Assembly: GCF_017874355.1 (NCBI RefSeq) | Contig: NZ_JAGGLI010000013.1 | Location: 17,861-81,860, forward strand | Direction of reading: 5' to 3' | Length of the DNA stretch: 64,000 bases | Source of the DNA: Acetoanaerobium pronyense | Lineage (GTDB): Bacteria; Bacillota; Clostridia; Peptostreptococcales; Filifactoraceae | Part shown: in pieces, positions 48,109 through 57,949 of the stretch | Layout: each line of letters starts with the position of its first letter | Numbering within the stretch: the stretch's first letter is position 1 | Made by a program: the position numbers and the translations under genes | The notes under the pieces: model-generated | Databases searched by the model: none | Seen by the model: the letters and a program-made list of their open reading frames with translations, nothing else | Told to the model about the DNA's origin: nothing

Positions 48109-49350
48109 ATGAATTTTGAGTACCTAAAAAAAGCAGATCCACAAATTTATGAAACTCTTCAAAAAGAATTTGATAGACAAAAAAGAAATATTGAATTAAT
48201 AGCTTCAGAAAATATAGTAAGTGAAGCTGTTTTGGAAGCAATGGGAAGTTTCTTTACTAATAAATATGCTGAAGGATATCCACAAAAAAGATATTATGGC
48301 GGATGCGAGCATGTTGATGAAATGGAACAATTAGCAATAGATAGATTAAAAGAGCTTTTTAACGCAGAGCATGCTAATGTACAGCCTCATTCAGGTTCAC
48401 AAGCAAACATGGGCGTATATTTTGCAATGCTTAAGCCAGGAGATAAGCTTTTAGGAATGAACCTTTCTCAAGGTGGACACTTAACTCATGGTTCTCCAGT
48501 TAATATATCTGGCCAATACTTTGATTTTACAGAGTATGGAGTATCAACAGAGGATGGTTTAATAGATTTTGCAGAAGTTAAAAGACTAGCACATGAAATA
48601 AAACCAAAGATGATTGTTGCAGGGGCAAGTGCATATTCTAGAGAGATTGATTTTAAAAAGTTTAGAGAAATTGCTGATGAAGTAGATGCTTATTTGATGG
48701 TAGATATGGCTCACATAGCTGGTCTTGTCGCTGCAGGACTTCATAATAACCCTTGTGAAGTTGCGGATTTTGTTACAACAACTACACATAAGACGTTAAG
48801 AGGCCCTCGTGGTGGAGCTATCCTTTGTAAGAAAGAGTTTGCAAAGCAGATAGATAAAGCTATTTTCCCTGGAATTCAAGGTGGACCACTTGAGCATGTA
48901 ATTGCTGCAAAGGCAGTTAGCTTTAAAGAAGCTTTACAGCCAGAATTTAAAGAATATCAAAAAAACGTAATAAATAATGCAAAGGCACTTTCTGATGCCC
49001 TTATAAATCATGGATTTACTATATTAACAAATGGAACAGACAACCATTTAGTTCTAGTAGATTTAAGAAGTAAATCTATTACTGGAAAAGAAGCAGAAAA
49101 AATATTAGATGAAGCACATATAACGGTAAATAAAAATTCAATACCTTTTGATCCTGAAAATTTCCTTGTAACAAGTGGAGTTAGATTAGGAACTGCAGCT
49201 GTTACTACAAGAGGTATGGGTGAGAAAGAAATGAAAGAAATTGCAGATATAATAAACATTGTAATTACTGATAGAAATATTGAAAAAGCTAAAGAAATGG
49301 CTATAGCCCTTACAGATAAATTTCCTATTTATCAAGACACACAACTTTAA
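48109..49350 (+). CDS. glyA: Serine hydroxymethyltransferase
   Basis: The 413-aa PLP enzyme has [41 protein letters not shown] and the PLP lysine in [13 protein letters not shown]. It interconverts serine and glycine with tetrahydrofolate. The ribosome site GGAGTG precedes ATG 48109. The 160 bases upstream, shared with the exporter operon, must hold two divergent promoters; I see no convincing hexamers. Confidence 0.97.
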   Translation: MNFEYLKKADPQIYETLQKEFDRQKRNIELIASENIVSEAVLEAMGSFFTNKYAEGYPQKRYYGGCEHVDEMEQLAIDRLKELFNAEHANVQPHSGSQANMGVYFAMLKPGDKLLGMNLSQGGHLTHGSPVNISGQYFDFTEYGVSTEDGLIDFAEVKRLAHEIKPKMIVAGASAYSREIDFKKFREIADEVDAYLMVDMAHIAGLVAAGLHNNPCEVADFVTTTTHKTLRGPRGGAILCKKEFAKQIDKAIFPGIQGGPLEHVIAAKAVSFKEALQPEFKEYQKNVINNAKALSDALINHGFTILTNGTDNHLVLVDLRSKSITGKEAEKILDEAHITVNKNSIPFDPENFLVTSGVRLGTAAVTTRGMGEKEMKEIADIINIVITDRNIEKAKEMAIALTDKFPIYQDTQL

Positions 49351-49359
49351 TTATCTGAT

Positions 49360-49393
49360 AAAATAAGGTTAGTATATACTAACCTTATTTTTG
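49360..49393 (+). terminator. Terminator after glyA
   Basis: A perfect 14-bp stem AAAATAAGGTTAGT / ACTAACCTTATTTT has a 4-base loop ATAT and a short T tail. Confidence 0.88.
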
Positions 49394-49478
49394 TGAATAT
49401 AATAAGTTTGATACCTCTATAATAAATCATTAATTTAATAAAATTGGAGTATTTCTTATTAAATTTAAAGGAGATAAT

Positions 49479-50864
49479 ATGAAGTCTAAAGAAAAACTTT
49501 GGGTGATGCAAAAAATTTTGCATCACATAGAAGAAGGAGTTCATGTAGTTGATGATAAAGGAAACACAATAATCTATAACGAATCTATGGCAAAACTTGA
49601 AAAAATGAAGGAAGTAGATGTACTTGAAAAACCTCTTTTAGAAGTTTTTAAAGATATGAAAAACTCAGAAAGTACTTTACTTACTGCATTAAAGAATAAA
49701 ACTACAATAAAAAACAAAAAACAAATATATTTAAATAAAGACGGCAAGGAAATTATTACAATCAATAATACTATGCCAATAATATTTGAAAATAAACTAA
49801 TCGGAGCTTTAGAAATAGCAAAAAATATTACAGATATTCAGGAAATGTCAGATACAATCTTAGATCTCCAAAAGGAAATATATTCACCTTCTCAAAGTGA
49901 AGGTAGAATAAAAAAATACACTTTTGAAAATATTTTTGGAAAAAACAAGGATTTTCTAAAGGCTGTCAATTTAGGAAAAAAAGCATCTCAAATAGATGCT
50001 TCAGTTTTTATATATGGTGAAACTGGAACAGGAAAAGAATTATTAGCTCAAAGCATACATTACGCAAGCAAACGAAGAGATAATCCTTTTATCGCTCAAA
50101 ACTGCGCAGCCCTTCCAGAGTCATTACTAGAAGGTATATTGTTTGGAACTGCAAAAGGTGGCTTTACTGGTGCAATTGATAGACCAGGGCTTTTTGAACA
50201 AGCAAGTGGAGGGACATTGTTTTTAGATGAAATAAATTCCATGCCTTATGAATTGCAGGCAAAGCTTCTTAGAGTACTGCAAGAAGGATATATAAGGCGT
50301 ATAGGCGGAACTAAGGATACAGCAGTAAATGTAAGGGTTATTGCTTCATCCAACGAACCTCCAAAAGAGCTGATTGAAAAAAAGCTTTTAAGAAAAGATT
50401 TGTTTTATAGGCTCAATATAATACCTATAAATATTCCTCCACTTAGAAATAGGAAAGATGATATAGTTCCTTTAAGCGAGTTTTTCATCAAAAAGTATAA
50501 TAAGCTATATGATAAAGAAATTTGGATACTTTCTGATAAAGCTAAAGAAAAGCTTTATAACCATCACTGGCCAGGAAATGCTAGAGAACTTGAAAATACT
50601 ATAATGGCTGCGTTTTCTATGATTGATGATGAACATGTAATATCTGATCAGAATATAATAATCTATGGTTTAGATGAAGATTCAACCTTTGTACCAGAAT
50701 ATGATATAGGAAATGAAAACCTAAATGATTTTTTAGAAAAAATGGAAAAACATATTATAGTAGATACTCTAAGATTAGTAAATGGGAATATAAGCAAGGC
50801 TGCAATGAAACTTGGAATAAAGCGTCAGACTCTTCAACATAAAATAAAAAAACTTAATATATAA
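49479..50864 (+). CDS. Sigma-54-dependent transcriptional activator (PAS-AAA+-Fis)
   Basis: The 461-aa protein has an N-terminal PAS domain (IEEGVHVVDDKGNTIIYNESMAKL, about 15-110), an AAA+ domain (about 145-385) with Walker A IYGETGTGKELLAQ, Walker B GTLFLDEINS, and a sigma-54 contact loop GGFTGA (the consensus is GAFTGA), and a C-terminal Fis helix-turn-helix (GNISKAAMKLGIKRQTLQHKIKKL). It lies directly before the ornithine operon, whose upstream region contains a -24/-12 promoter, so it probably activates that operon in response to a small ligand or redox state sensed by PAS. Confidence 0.93.
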   Translation: MKSKEKLWVMQKILHHIEEGVHVVDDKGNTIIYNESMAKLEKMKEVDVLEKPLLEVFKDMKNSESTLLTALKNKTTIKNKKQIYLNKDGKEIITINNTMPIIFENKLIGALEIAKNITDIQEMSDTILDLQKEIYSPSQSEGRIKKYTFENIFGKNKDFLKAVNLGKKASQIDASVFIYGETGTGKELLAQSIHYASKRRDNPFIAQNCAALPESLLEGILFGTAKGGFTGAIDRPGLFEQASGGTLFLDEINSMPYELQAKLLRVLQEGYIRRIGGTKDTAVNVRVIASSNEPPKELIEKKLLRKDLFYRLNIIPINIPPLRNRKDDIVPLSEFFIKKYNKLYDKEIWILSDKAKEKLYNHHWPGNARELENTIMAAFSMIDDEHVISDQNIIIYGLDEDSTFVPEYDIGNENLNDFLEKMEKHIIVDTLRLVNGNISKAAMKLGIKRQTLQHKIKKLNI

Positions 50865-50875
50865 ATTTAAAAAAA

Positions 50876-50916
50876 GCAAATAATTTTGCACCATGTGCAA
50901 AATTATTTGCTTTTTT
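50876..50916 (+). terminator. Strong terminator after the activator gene
   Basis: A perfect 16-bp stem (GCAAATAATTTTGCAC and its complement) has a 3-base loop CAT and a run of six Ts. It separates the regulator from the ornithine operon. Confidence 0.93.
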
Positions 50917-50943
50917 ATGGAATTCAGAGGAAAATTTTTACTT

Positions 50944-51030
50944 TTTATAGATCTATAAATCTGATTAATAGAAAAATTCAGTATTTTCATTCGCAAATTT
51001 ACTATAATATAGCTATTTATAGATTTATTT
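50944..51030 (+). promoter_or_regulatory. Candidate enhancer sites for the sigma-54 activator
   Basis: A perfect 16-nt palindrome TTTATAGATCTATAAA lies at 50944-50959 and an imperfect copy TTTATAGATTTATTT at 51016-51030. Their centres are about 110 and 40 bases upstream of the -24 element, positions usual for activator binding. The assignment is inferred from position and symmetry. Confidence 0.5.
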
Positions 51031-51056
51031 TAGAATATCCTCTTATTTTTTCTATA

Positions 51057-51072
51057 TGGCATGCAAATTGCT
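51057..51072 (+). promoter_or_regulatory. Sigma-54 (-24/-12) promoter of the ornithine operon
   Basis: TGGCAT - GCAAA - TTGCT matches the TGGCAC-N5-TTGCW consensus with one mismatch; the invariant GG and GC are separated by exactly 10 bases. Transcription would start near 51083, about 48 bases before the ord ATG. Confidence 0.82.
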
Positions 51073-51130
51073 ATTAATATTATAGTGATAAAATAATTTT
51101 ATAATTTATTTAACCTTAGGAGGAGTTCAA

Positions 51131-52195
51131 ATGAATAATGTAAAAGTTGGAATTTGGGGATTTGGAGCGATGGGAAGCGGTATGGCGGAAATGCTTCTGA
51201 AAAAAACCGGAGTAGATATTGTCTCAATATGCGATAGAAATGAACATAGAGTTGGCAAAGATATGTTTGATGTTTTAGAAATTGAAAAAGGGGATAGAGC
51301 TTCTGTTATTATTACAGCAGATCCAGAAGAAGCATTTAAAGAAAAATCCTGTGATGTAGTACTTCTAGCTACAGATTCATTTACAAGACATGCATTTGAA
51401 AAAATAAAATTTATAGCTGAAAGAAAAATGAATGTCATATCAACTGCTGAAGAAATGGCTTATCCAAAAGCTCAAGAACCAGAGCTTGCTAAAGAAATAG
51501 ATAAAATAGCTAAAGAAAATAATATCACTGTACTAGGAACAGGTATTAATCCAGGATTTGTTCTTGACCTTTTAATTTTAGCCTTAACTGGAACTTGCGA
51601 AACTGTAGATCATATTAAAGCTGCTAGAGTTAATGACTTATCTCCATTTGGAAAAGCTGTAATGATAGAGCAAGGAGTTGGCGTAACTAAGGATGAATTC
51701 GAAAGCGGAGTTAAAGACAATAGTATTGCAGGACATGTAGGTTTCCCAGAATCTATTATGATGATTACAGATGGAATTGGATGGAATCTTGATAAGGTTG
51801 ATGAAACAAGAGAGCCAATAATGTCAACAGTTCATAGAGAAACTAAATATGCAGAAGTAATGCCTGGAAATGTAGCAGGATGCAGACAATGTGGTTTTGG
51901 TTATGTTGATGGAGAGCTTAAAATTGAGATGGAACATCCTCAGCAGATACTTCCTCATCTAGAAGGACAAGAAACTGGAGATTATGTTTGGATTAAAGGT
52001 AATCCTAATATTAATCTAGAAATCAAGCCTGAAATCCCAGGTGGAATCGGTACAATAGCAATGGTTGTAAACTCAATACCTCATGTTATGAATGCTCATA
52101 GTGGGTTAAAAACAATGTTAGATATTCCTGTTCCAAGAGCTATAATGTCTGACATGAGAAACTTTATAGAAGAATCATCAAAAATAGTGAAATAA
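51131..52195 (+). CDS. ord: 2,4-diaminopentanoate dehydrogenase
   Basis: The 354-aa enzyme has an N-terminal NAD(P) Rossmann site VGIWGFGAMGSGMAEML and a dihydrodipicolinate-reductase-like body (GTGINPGFVLDLL). It oxidatively deaminates (2R,4S)-2,4-diaminopentanoate at C4 to 2-amino-4-oxopentanoate, giving NAD(P)H and ammonia. It is the first gene after the sigma-54 promoter, with AGGAGG before ATG 51131. Confidence 0.94.
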   Translation: MNNVKVGIWGFGAMGSGMAEMLLKKTGVDIVSICDRNEHRVGKDMFDVLEIEKGDRASVIITADPEEAFKEKSCDVVLLATDSFTRHAFEKIKFIAERKMNVISTAEEMAYPKAQEPELAKEIDKIAKENNITVLGTGINPGFVLDLLILALTGTCETVDHIKAARVNDLSPFGKAVMIEQGVGVTKDEFESGVKDNSIAGHVGFPESIMMITDGIGWNLDKVDETREPIMSTVHRETKYAEVMPGNVAGCRQCGFGYVDGELKIEMEHPQQILPHLEGQETGDYVWIKGNPNINLEIKPEIPGGIGTIAMVVNSIPHVMNAHSGLKTMLDIPVPRAIMSDMRNFIEESSKIVK

Positions 52196-52213
52196 CTCAA
52201 GGAAGTGAATTTA

Positions 52214-52522
52214 ATGGCAAAAAAAAATGATTGGGTATTAATCCATAAAATAATTTTATCCCCTAATGAACGTGCACCTCAGGTTCCAGAGGACACTAAG
52301 CAAGTACCATTAGAAATGTGGGTAAAAGGATACTTAAAAGATAATGAAGCTGAGATAGGTGATGAGGTAACTATCATTACCCGAACCAAACGAGAAGAGA
52401 TAGGAAAACTCTTGGAAGTAAATCCTACCTATAATCATGGATTTGGAAAGTTCATTCCAGAGCTTTTAAAAATTTCTGAACAGGTTAGAGAGATTACTTT
52501 TGGAGGTGATCTGGATGAATAA
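52214..52522 (+). CDS. ortA: 2-amino-4-oxopentanoate thiolase subunit OrtA
   Basis: Start is ATG 52214; the upstream GTG lies in the AAGGAAGTG ribosome site. The 102-aa protein matches OrtA, with WVLIHKIILSPNERAPQVPEDTKQVPLEMWVKGYL and a C-terminal HGFGKFIPELL. With OrtB it cleaves 2-amino-4-oxopentanoate with CoA to acetyl-CoA and alanine. It overlaps ortB by 8 bases. Confidence 0.93.
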   Translation: MAKKNDWVLIHKIILSPNERAPQVPEDTKQVPLEMWVKGYLKDNEAEIGDEVTIITRTKREEIGKLLEVNPTYNHGFGKFIPELLKISEQVREITFGGDLDE

Positions 52523-53927
52523 AGATATGACTTATTCAGGAGTAATGTCTAGGAAAAATGAAATAATGAAAAATGCTATAGGTATAGATTACGGTATTTT
52601 TGAAAGTGGAACTATAGGTTTTGATTATGAAAAAATGATGAGGGAAACTGGTTATACTCTTGAAGAGATGCAAAAGATACAATATTCTACTGGTGTTGGT
52701 AAAACACCTGTCTTAGAACTTAGAAACCTTACAGAACTATCTAGAAAACTAGCTCCAAAAGGGAAGGGCGCAAGAATATTTATTAAAGACGAAGCCGCTA
52801 ATCCATCTGGAAGTTTTAAAGCTAGAAGAGCTGCAAACGCAGTTTATCATGCAAAAAAACTAGGTTATAAAGGAGTTATAGCCGCTACTAGTGGAAATTA
52901 CGGTGCAGCGGTTGCTTCCCAGGCAGCTATGGCAGGACTAAAATGTATTATTGTTCAGGAGTGCTATGATTCTAAAGGAGTTGGACAACCTGAAATTATA
53001 GAAAAGGCTAGAAAATGCGAAGCTTTAGGGGCAGAAGTACTACAGCTTTCAGTTGGACCAGAGCTTTTTTATAAATTCTTGACTCTATTGGAAGAAACAG
53101 ATTACTTTAACGCGTCCCTTTATACTCCTTTTGGCATTGCAGGAGTAGAGACCTTAGGTTATGAGCTAGCTATGGAGTTTCGAGAAAGAGAAGGCAAAGA
53201 TCCAGATGTAATAGTATGCTCAAATGCTGGAGGTGGAAATCTTACAGGTACAGCTAGAGGTCTTATAAAAGCAGGTGCTCAGTCTCAAATAGTTGCGGCA
53301 AGCGTTAACCTAAAAGGTCTTCATATGGCATCAGATAGCCAGTTCAACAAAAAGTCCTTTACAACTAGCCACACAGGATTTGGAATGCCATTTGCCACTT
53401 GGCCTGATAGGTCTGATGTACCGAGATCAGCCGCTAGACCTCTAAGATATATGGATAGATATGTTACAGTAAATCAAGGAGAAGTTTTTTATATTACTGA
53501 AGCACTTGCTAGTCTAGAAGGACTTGAAAAAGGACCTGCTGGAAATACAGCCCTTGCTGCAGCATTTTCTATAGCTCAGGAAATGAATGAAAATGAAATA
53601 ATTGTAGTTCAAGAAACTGAATATACAGGTGCTGGAAAGCATATACAGCCACAACTTTCCTTTGCAAGAGACAACGGAATAGATATAAGGTTTGGAAATC
53701 CGCAAGATGAAATCCCAGGAGAAAGTATAATTTTTCCTGAACATCCATCTTTAATAAAAGCTGTGGATTTTGATATGGATAAACTCAGAAAATCTTTGAT
53801 AAAAAATGCTATAGCTCAGTTTCCTGATGTTGTTATTTCTGATTCTGATCTGGAATTTTTAGCCAAAGAAACTAAAACCAGCATAGAATTTGTAAAATCT
53901 GCATTAGATGGAATAAATAAAATATAA
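52515..53927 (+). CDS. ortB: 2-amino-4-oxopentanoate thiolase subunit OrtB (PLP)
   Basis: ATG 52515 follows GGAGGTGAT. The 470-aa PLP fold-type II protein resembles threonine synthase: KDEAANPSGSFKARRAANA with the PLP lysine, ATSGNYGAAVASQAA for phosphate binding, and SNAGGGNLTGTARGL. It carries the catalytic centre of the OrtAB thiolase. Close sequence to synthases explains frequent misannotation. Confidence 0.94.
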   Translation: MNKDMTYSGVMSRKNEIMKNAIGIDYGIFESGTIGFDYEKMMRETGYTLEEMQKIQYSTGVGKTPVLELRNLTELSRKLAPKGKGARIFIKDEAANPSGSFKARRAANAVYHAKKLGYKGVIAATSGNYGAAVASQAAMAGLKCIIVQECYDSKGVGQPEIIEKARKCEALGAEVLQLSVGPELFYKFLTLLEETDYFNASLYTPFGIAGVETLGYELAMEFREREGKDPDVIVCSNAGGGNLTGTARGLIKAGAQSQIVAASVNLKGLHMASDSQFNKKSFTTSHTGFGMPFATWPDRSDVPRSAARPLRYMDRYVTVNQGEVFYITEALASLEGLEKGPAGNTALAAAFSIAQEMNENEIIVVQETEYTGAGKHIQPQLSFARDNGIDIRFGNPQDEIPGESIIFPEHPSLIKAVDFDMDKLRKSLIKNAIAQFPDVVISDSDLEFLAKETKTSIEFVKSALDGINKI

Positions 53928-53970
53928 AAACTATTTAAATCAAATATTTTTAAAAATTCGGGAGGAAAAA

Positions 53971-54336
53971 ATGAAAAGAGCTGACGATTTTCAAGAGAGA
54001 AGAAGACATCTAGCTAATCTTAGTGAAGAGGAATTGGAAATGAAATTCTGGGAATTAGCAGAAAAACTAGTTGATCCATTATTAGATCTTGGTAAAAAAA
54101 ATACTACTCCTTCTATTGAGCGTTCTGTACTTTTAAGAATGGGATTTTCTTCTTTAGAATCTAAATCAATAGTTGATAAGACAATTGATAGAGGACTTAT
54201 GGGCAAAGGTGCAGGACATATTGTTTTCAAGCTATCTAAAGAAAAAGATATGTCTATAAGAGATGCAGGTGTTGCCTTAAGTGAAGGAAAATACTGGGAT
54301 GAAGTTGTAGCTATGTTTAAGGGAGGAGAGAAATAA
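53971..54336 (+). CDS. oraS: D-ornithine 4,5-aminomutase, small subunit OraS
   Basis: The 121-aa protein (KRADDFQERRRHLANLSEEELEMKFWELAEKLVDPLLDL) is the OraS subunit, which completes the B12/PLP aminomutase with OraE. It has a strong GGGAGG site and shares one base with oraE, so subunits are made in equal amounts. No other family has this sequence pattern. Confidence 0.94.
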   Translation: MKRADDFQERRRHLANLSEEELEMKFWELAEKLVDPLLDLGKKNTTPSIERSVLLRMGFSSLESKSIVDKTIDRGLMGKGAGHIVFKLSKEKDMSIRDAGVALSEGKYWDEVVAMFKGGEK

Positions 54337-56558
54337 TGGATAAAGAATTCACTTTAAAACATAATGAGAAATTAGATATAGAAAATATATTAAAGGATTT
54401 AGAAAGCTATAGACCTAAAAGAAGAGGATGGACCTGGAGACAAAAAGAAGAAAATTTTAAAATGGGACCATTTATATACAAAGATGCTACTACTCCGATG
54501 GGAAATAGCGTAGGACTTCCTTCTTCTAAGTATTTTGGAGATATAGATCCTCAACCTGAACCTGTAATTACAACCGAAATAGCATCTGGTAGATTTGAAG
54601 ATGATATAAGAAGAATGAGAATGGCAGCTTGGCATGGAGCAGATCATATCATGGTAATAAGAACTGCTGGTCAGTCCCATTATGATGGCCTTATTGAGGG
54701 GACACCACAAGGAATAGGTGGAGTGCCTATAACAAGAAAACAGGTTAGAGCTCAAAGAAAAGCACTGGATTTAATTGAAGAAGAAGTTGGAAGACCTATA
54801 AATTATCATTCATATGTTTCTGGGGTTGCCGGTCCTGATATTGCTGTAATGTTTGCAGAAGAAGGGGTAAATGGAGCCCATCAAGATCCACAATATAACG
54901 TACTTTATAGAAATATAAATATGATTAGATCTTTTATTGATGCATGTGAATCAAAAACAATAATGTCATGGGCTGACATCGCACAGATAGATGGCGCACA
55001 TAATGCAAATGCAACGGCAAGAGAAGCTTGGAAGGTAATGCCTGAGCTGATAGTTCAGCATGCAATAAACTCTATATTCTCTGTTAAAGTAGGAATGAAA
55101 AAAGAAAATATTTGTCTTTCTACAGTTCCTCCAACTGCACCTCCAGCGCCTTGTATGTATCTGGATCTTCCATATGCAGTTGCCCTTAGAGAAATTTTTA
55201 AGGATTATAGAATGAGAGCCCAAATGAATACTAAGTATATGGAAGCTTCTACAAGAGAAGCTACAGTTACTCATGTACTTAACCTTTTAATCTCTAAGCT
55301 TACAAGAGCAGATATTCAGTCTACAATAACTCCAGATGAAGGAAGAAACGTACCTTGGCATATATACAACATAGAGGCATGTGATACTGCAAAGCAAGCT
55401 CTTGTTGGAATGGATGGCCTAATGGAAATGGTTGAGATAAAAAAAGATGGAGTTCTTAGAGATACTGTAAGAGAGCTAAAAGAAAGATCCGTTTTATTTA
55501 TGGAAGAAATCATTGAAGCGGGAGGGTACTTTAAGGCAGTAGAGGAAGGATTCTTTGTGGATTCAGGATACTATCCAGAAAGAAATGGAGATGGAATAGC
55601 TAGAAAAATCGATGGAGGGATTGGTGCTGGCTCTGTATATGAGAGAGATGAAGACTATTTTGCACCTGTAACTGCACACTTCGGATACAATAATGTCGCT
55701 CAGTACAACGAGGATTCTAAGGTAAACCCATCTGACTTAATAGGCGGTTGTACTTTAGAAGATCCTGAAAAGATTATATATATAGATGAACTTGATGAAA
55801 ATGACAATGTAAATCTAAGATTAGAAGAGACAAAGGAATTCAGAAACAGTTCTAAAATAAAACCAGAAGTAGAGTGGCAAGCTGATGGTACTGTTCTTTT
55901 AACTATGTTTCTTCCTACTTCAAAAAGGGTTGCAGAATTTGCAGCAATTGAATTTGCGAAAAAAATGAACCTAGAAGAAGTAGAAGTTATAAATAGAGAA
56001 GTAATGCAAGAAGCCGAAGGTACAAGAATTGAAATCAAAGGTAAAGTACCATTTACTATAGATATAAACGATTTGGTTATACCTCCAGAGCCAGAAATAA
56101 TGTCAGAAGATGAAATAAGGGAAGATATTGAAAAAAATCCTCTTAAAGTTGTAGCTGGAACTGTAGGAGAAGATGAACATTCAGTTGGACTTAGAGAAAT
56201 AATTGATATAAAACATGGCGGAATAGAAAAATATGGAGTAGAAGTTCACTATTTAGGCACTTCTGTTCCTGTAGAAAAGCTTGTGGATGCTGCCATAGAG
56301 ATTAACGCTGATGCAATACTTGCATCTACAATAATAAGTCATGATGATATTCATTATAAAAATATGAAGAGAATCCATGAGCTTGCTGTTGAGAAGGGCG
56401 TAAGAGATAAAATTATGCTTGCAGCTGGTGGAACTCAGGTTACTCCAGAGATAGCTTTAAAACAAGGAGTAGATGCTGGATTTGGAAGAGGTTCCAAAGG
56501 TGTAAACGTAGCAACTTTCCTAGTAAAGAAGAGGAGAGAAATGAAAGAAGGTAAATAA
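54336..56558 (+). CDS. oraE: D-ornithine 4,5-aminomutase, large subunit OraE (adenosylcobalamin and PLP)
   Basis: The 740-aa protein has an N-terminal TIM-barrel for PLP-bound substrate and a C-terminal Rossmann B12 domain (about 600-735) with DEHSVG, His615 being the probable cobalt ligand, and Lys626 eleven residues later as the PLP-anchoring lysine. That spacing equals the His618/Lys629 pair I recall for the characterised enzyme. It moves the 5-amino group of D-ornithine to C4, giving 2,4-diaminopentanoate by a radical mechanism. Its stop overlaps the next start. Confidence 0.96.
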   Translation: MDKEFTLKHNEKLDIENILKDLESYRPKRRGWTWRQKEENFKMGPFIYKDATTPMGNSVGLPSSKYFGDIDPQPEPVITTEIASGRFEDDIRRMRMAAWHGADHIMVIRTAGQSHYDGLIEGTPQGIGGVPITRKQVRAQRKALDLIEEEVGRPINYHSYVSGVAGPDIAVMFAEEGVNGAHQDPQYNVLYRNINMIRSFIDACESKTIMSWADIAQIDGAHNANATAREAWKVMPELIVQHAINSIFSVKVGMKKENICLSTVPPTAPPAPCMYLDLPYAVALREIFKDYRMRAQMNTKYMEASTREATVTHVLNLLISKLTRADIQSTITPDEGRNVPWHIYNIEACDTAKQALVGMDGLMEMVEIKKDGVLRDTVRELKERSVLFMEEIIEAGGYFKAVEEGFFVDSGYYPERNGDGIARKIDGGIGAGSVYERDEDYFAPVTAHFGYNNVAQYNEDSKVNPSDLIGGCTLEDPEKIIYIDELDENDNVNLRLEETKEFRNSSKIKPEVEWQADGTVLLTMFLPTSKRVAEFAAIEFAKKMNLEEVEVINREVMQEAEGTRIEIKGKVPFTIDINDLVIPPEPEIMSEDEIREDIEKNPLKVVAGTVGEDEHSVGLREIIDIKHGGIEKYGVEVHYLGTSVPVEKLVDAAIEINADAILASTIISHDDIHYKNMKRIHELAVEKGVRDKIMLAAGGTQVTPEIALKQGVDAGFGRGSKGVNVATFLVKKRREMKEGK

Positions 56559-57949
56559 TGAAAATCGATGTTTTAGTTGCAGAGATTGGATCTACTACTA
56601 CCGTAGTAAACGCTTTTAATAATATTGATTCCCTTGACCCTGTTTTTGTGGGTCAAGGGCAAGCTCCAACTTCAGTACTGCAAGGTGATGTCAATATAGG
56701 ACTTAAAGAAGCAATTGATGACCTTGCAAAAAAACTAGAAGTTGAAAATATAGATTATATAGAAATGCTAGCGACTTCCAGTGCTGCAGGAGGTCTTAAA
56801 ATGACAGTCCACGGTCTTGTTTATGACATGACAGCCAGAGCTGCTAAAGAGGCAGCGCTGGGTGCTGGAGCAATAATTCATCAGGTTACCGCTGGAAAAT
56901 TGAGAAGAACTGATATAAAAAAAATAGAAGAGATAAAACCAAATATTATTTTACTTGCAGGAGGCGTTGATTATGGTGAAAGAGATACAGCCATATATAA
57001 TGCAGAAATGCTTGCAAAATTAAACCTTGATATCCCAATAATATATGCTGGAAATATAGAAAATCAAGAAGAGATTAAATTAATTTTTGAAGACACTAAA
57101 TTCAAGCTATATATTGTAGATAATGTATATCCTAAAATAGATGAGTTAAATGTAGAGCCTACAAGGAAAGTCATCCAAGATGCATTCGAAGAACATATTA
57201 TTCATGCTCCAGGTATGGAGCATGTAAGAGATATGGTAAATGGTCCAATAATTCCTACTCCAGGTGCTGTAATGGAAAGCTCAAAACTCCTTTATGAAAA
57301 AATAGGCGATTTAATAGTATTTGACGTAGGAGGAGCAACTACAGATCTTCATTCAGTAACAAAAGGGTCAGAAGAGATAGAGCGAATTTTAATTAGTCCG
57401 GAGCCCCTTGCGAAAAGGACAGTTGAAGGAGATCTTGGAGTATTTGTAAATATGAAAAACCTTATAGAAAGTATTGGGAAAGATACGCTTGAAAAAGAAC
57501 TAGGATTTGAAATAAGCGAAATATTAAAATCCTATAATGCTATTCCGAAAAACAAAAATGAGATTTCTTTTGTTGAAAGATTGACCAAGGAAGCAGTGTT
57601 AAAGGCTTTAGAAAGACATGCTGGAAGAATAAGGAATGTGTATGGACCATCAGGAAGATCTTCATTGGCAGAGGGAAAAGATCTTTCAGAGGTCAAATAT
57701 ATAATAGGAACTGGTGGAGCTCTAACAAGACTTCCACATAGAAAAGAAATAATGAAATCCATTTCCCAAAATAATCATACGGGCCTTTATCTTTATCCAA
57801 CGGAAGAAACTGAGATACTTGTGGATAATGACTATATACTAGCATCTTTAGGTGTATTGTCAAAGGTTCACAAAGAAGCTTCTTTCAGCTTAATGAAAAA
57901 AAGCCTAAAACTTAACGAAAATCAACTAATTAAAAGTGAGGTTGATTAA
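56558..57949 (+). CDS. MutL/GlmL-like ASKHA protein, probable aminomutase reactivase
   Basis: The 463-aa protein has an actin/Hsp70-type nucleotide fold: AEIGSTTTVVNAF at the start, ILLAGGVDYGERDTAIYNAEML, and FDVGGATTDLHSVT. It belongs to the MutL (GlmL) family found beside glutamate mutase genes and unrelated to the mismatch-repair MutL. Position between oraE and orr suggests ATP-driven removal of damaged B12 from OraSE. This role is inferred from context and fold. Confidence 0.88.
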   Translation: MKIDVLVAEIGSTTTVVNAFNNIDSLDPVFVGQGQAPTSVLQGDVNIGLKEAIDDLAKKLEVENIDYIEMLATSSAAGGLKMTVHGLVYDMTARAAKEAALGAGAIIHQVTAGKLRRTDIKKIEEIKPNIILLAGGVDYGERDTAIYNAEMLAKLNLDIPIIYAGNIENQEEIKLIFEDTKFKLYIVDNVYPKIDELNVEPTRKVIQDAFEEHIIHAPGMEHVRDMVNGPIIPTPGAVMESSKLLYEKIGDLIVFDVGGATTDLHSVTKGSEEIERILISPEPLAKRTVEGDLGVFVNMKNLIESIGKDTLEKELGFEISEILKSYNAIPKNKNEISFVERLTKEAVLKALERHAGRIRNVYGPSGRSSLAEGKDLSEVKYIIGTGGALTRLPHRKEIMKSISQNNHTGLYLYPTEETEILVDNDYILASLGVLSKVHKEASFSLMKKSLKLNENQLIKSEVD

